From Planctomycetaceae bacterium (GTDB lineage: Bacteria; Planctomycetota; Planctomycetia; Pirellulales; Pirellulaceae): a DNA stretch of 61,107 bases. Below the pieces are notes generated by a model. It saw only the letters and a list, made by a program, of their open reading frames with translations. It had not been told where the DNA came from and made no database searches. Positions 60,999 to 61,107 of this stretch are shown here, piece by piece. A program made the position numbers and the translations under genes. How positions within the stretch are numbered: position 1 is the first letter of the stretch; the number at the start of each line of letters is the position of its first letter. The stretch covers positions 1 through 61,107 of the forward strand of contig SXOA01000032.1 of the NCBI GenBank assembly GCA_005778405.1, in the 5' to 3' direction.

Positions 60999-61107
60999 TC
61001 AGATGGGGGCTCCGACCGGCGACCGGGCGTTGGCCGCGAATCGGCCGCTGCTCGCATAGAGCCACGCCACGACCAGGCCGAACAGGAACCCGCCGACGTG
61101 CGCGAAG
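60999..61107 (-). CDS. Rhomboid-like membrane protein, C-terminal end only
   Basis: Thirty-five codons from the window edge to a TGA at 60999-61001: FAHVGGFLFGLVVAWLYASS and a short tail. FAHVGGFLFG is the His motif of helix 6 in rhomboid proteases. The frame stays open after the TGA for about 40 more codons, to a TAG near 60874. Whether the TGA is the true stop cannot be told from this end alone. Confidence 0.6.
   Translation of the reverse strand, partial: FAHVGGFLFGLVVAWLYASSGRFAANARSPVGAPI

Noticed and set aside
1..61107. tRNA or rRNA genes
   Set aside because: I saw no clover-leaf pattern with a conserved TTC-arm (GGTTCGAATCC type) and no rRNA signature; a dedicated scan was not possible.

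Overview
The window is chromosomal DNA of a planctomycete, probably of the Pirellulales/Gemmatales type. The evidence is the set of Planctomycetota-typical secreted families (two DUF1501 proteins with Tat signals, two DUF1549/DUF1553 cytochrome-like proteins), a PPC-type exoprotein, PQQ-propeller proteins and high-GC coding sequence. No rRNA, tRNA or CRISPR array was recognised.

Layout. 1-5521: three genes on the minus strand (exoprotein, DUF1501, DUF1549/DUF1553). 5522-6660: REP-like palindromes and a decayed IS1380-type transposase. 6684-22675: one long plus-strand block of ten genes around a zinc-ribbon double-GTPase (DO-GTPase2 type), a GAP1-N2-type partner, two GYF_2 proteins, a vWA protein, a MotA/TolQ/ExbB-like channel subunit and two ExbD-like single-pass proteins. 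This looks like a membrane-bound, GTPase-controlled, ion-motive-force-coupled machine. 22780-23400: a decayed ISAzo13-type transposase with a small internal inversion. 23559-32019: ThuA-like protein, pyrF, a PilZ-like protein, and a second PSCyt/DUF1501 operon interleaved with two paralogous nucleotidyltransferase-like genes. 32061-34336: a DUF485/sodium:solute symporter pair. 34366-38403: a tight minus-strand operon (PQQ propeller, HemW-like radical SAM, GcvH-like, 4Fe-4S protein). 38465-42347: a possible carboxylate-to-alcohol cassette (acid-activating enzyme, aldehyde dehydrogenase, Fe-type alcohol dehydrogenase).

42555-50183: mixed housekeeping and envelope genes, including NfeD-like and SppA proteases and a rhomboid-fold protein that lacks the catalytic Ser. 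Here also lies a small gene read through an in-frame TGA (44801-45040) whose product has a canonical SelW-type Cys-Ser-Ser-Sec motif, so it is very probably a selenoprotein that standard gene calling would truncate.

51459-58429: a complete bacterial ubiquitin-like conjugation locus: Ub-like protein, active-site E2, JAMM peptidase, E1/ThiF-like enzyme, a second membrane-anchored JAMM protein, a second E2 fold without the catalytic Cys, and two membrane-anchored prokaryotic RING proteins. Four gaps in this locus each hold a different long inverted repeat. The rest is a secreted S9 peptidase, a REP pair and the end of another rhomboid-like gene.

The most notable items are the GTPase/motor operon, the eight-gene ubiquitin-like locus, the selenoprotein, and a family of GTAG-hairpin (REP/BIME-type) repeats, one of which sits inside pyrF. 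All functional statements come from reading motifs by eye; no database search was run.
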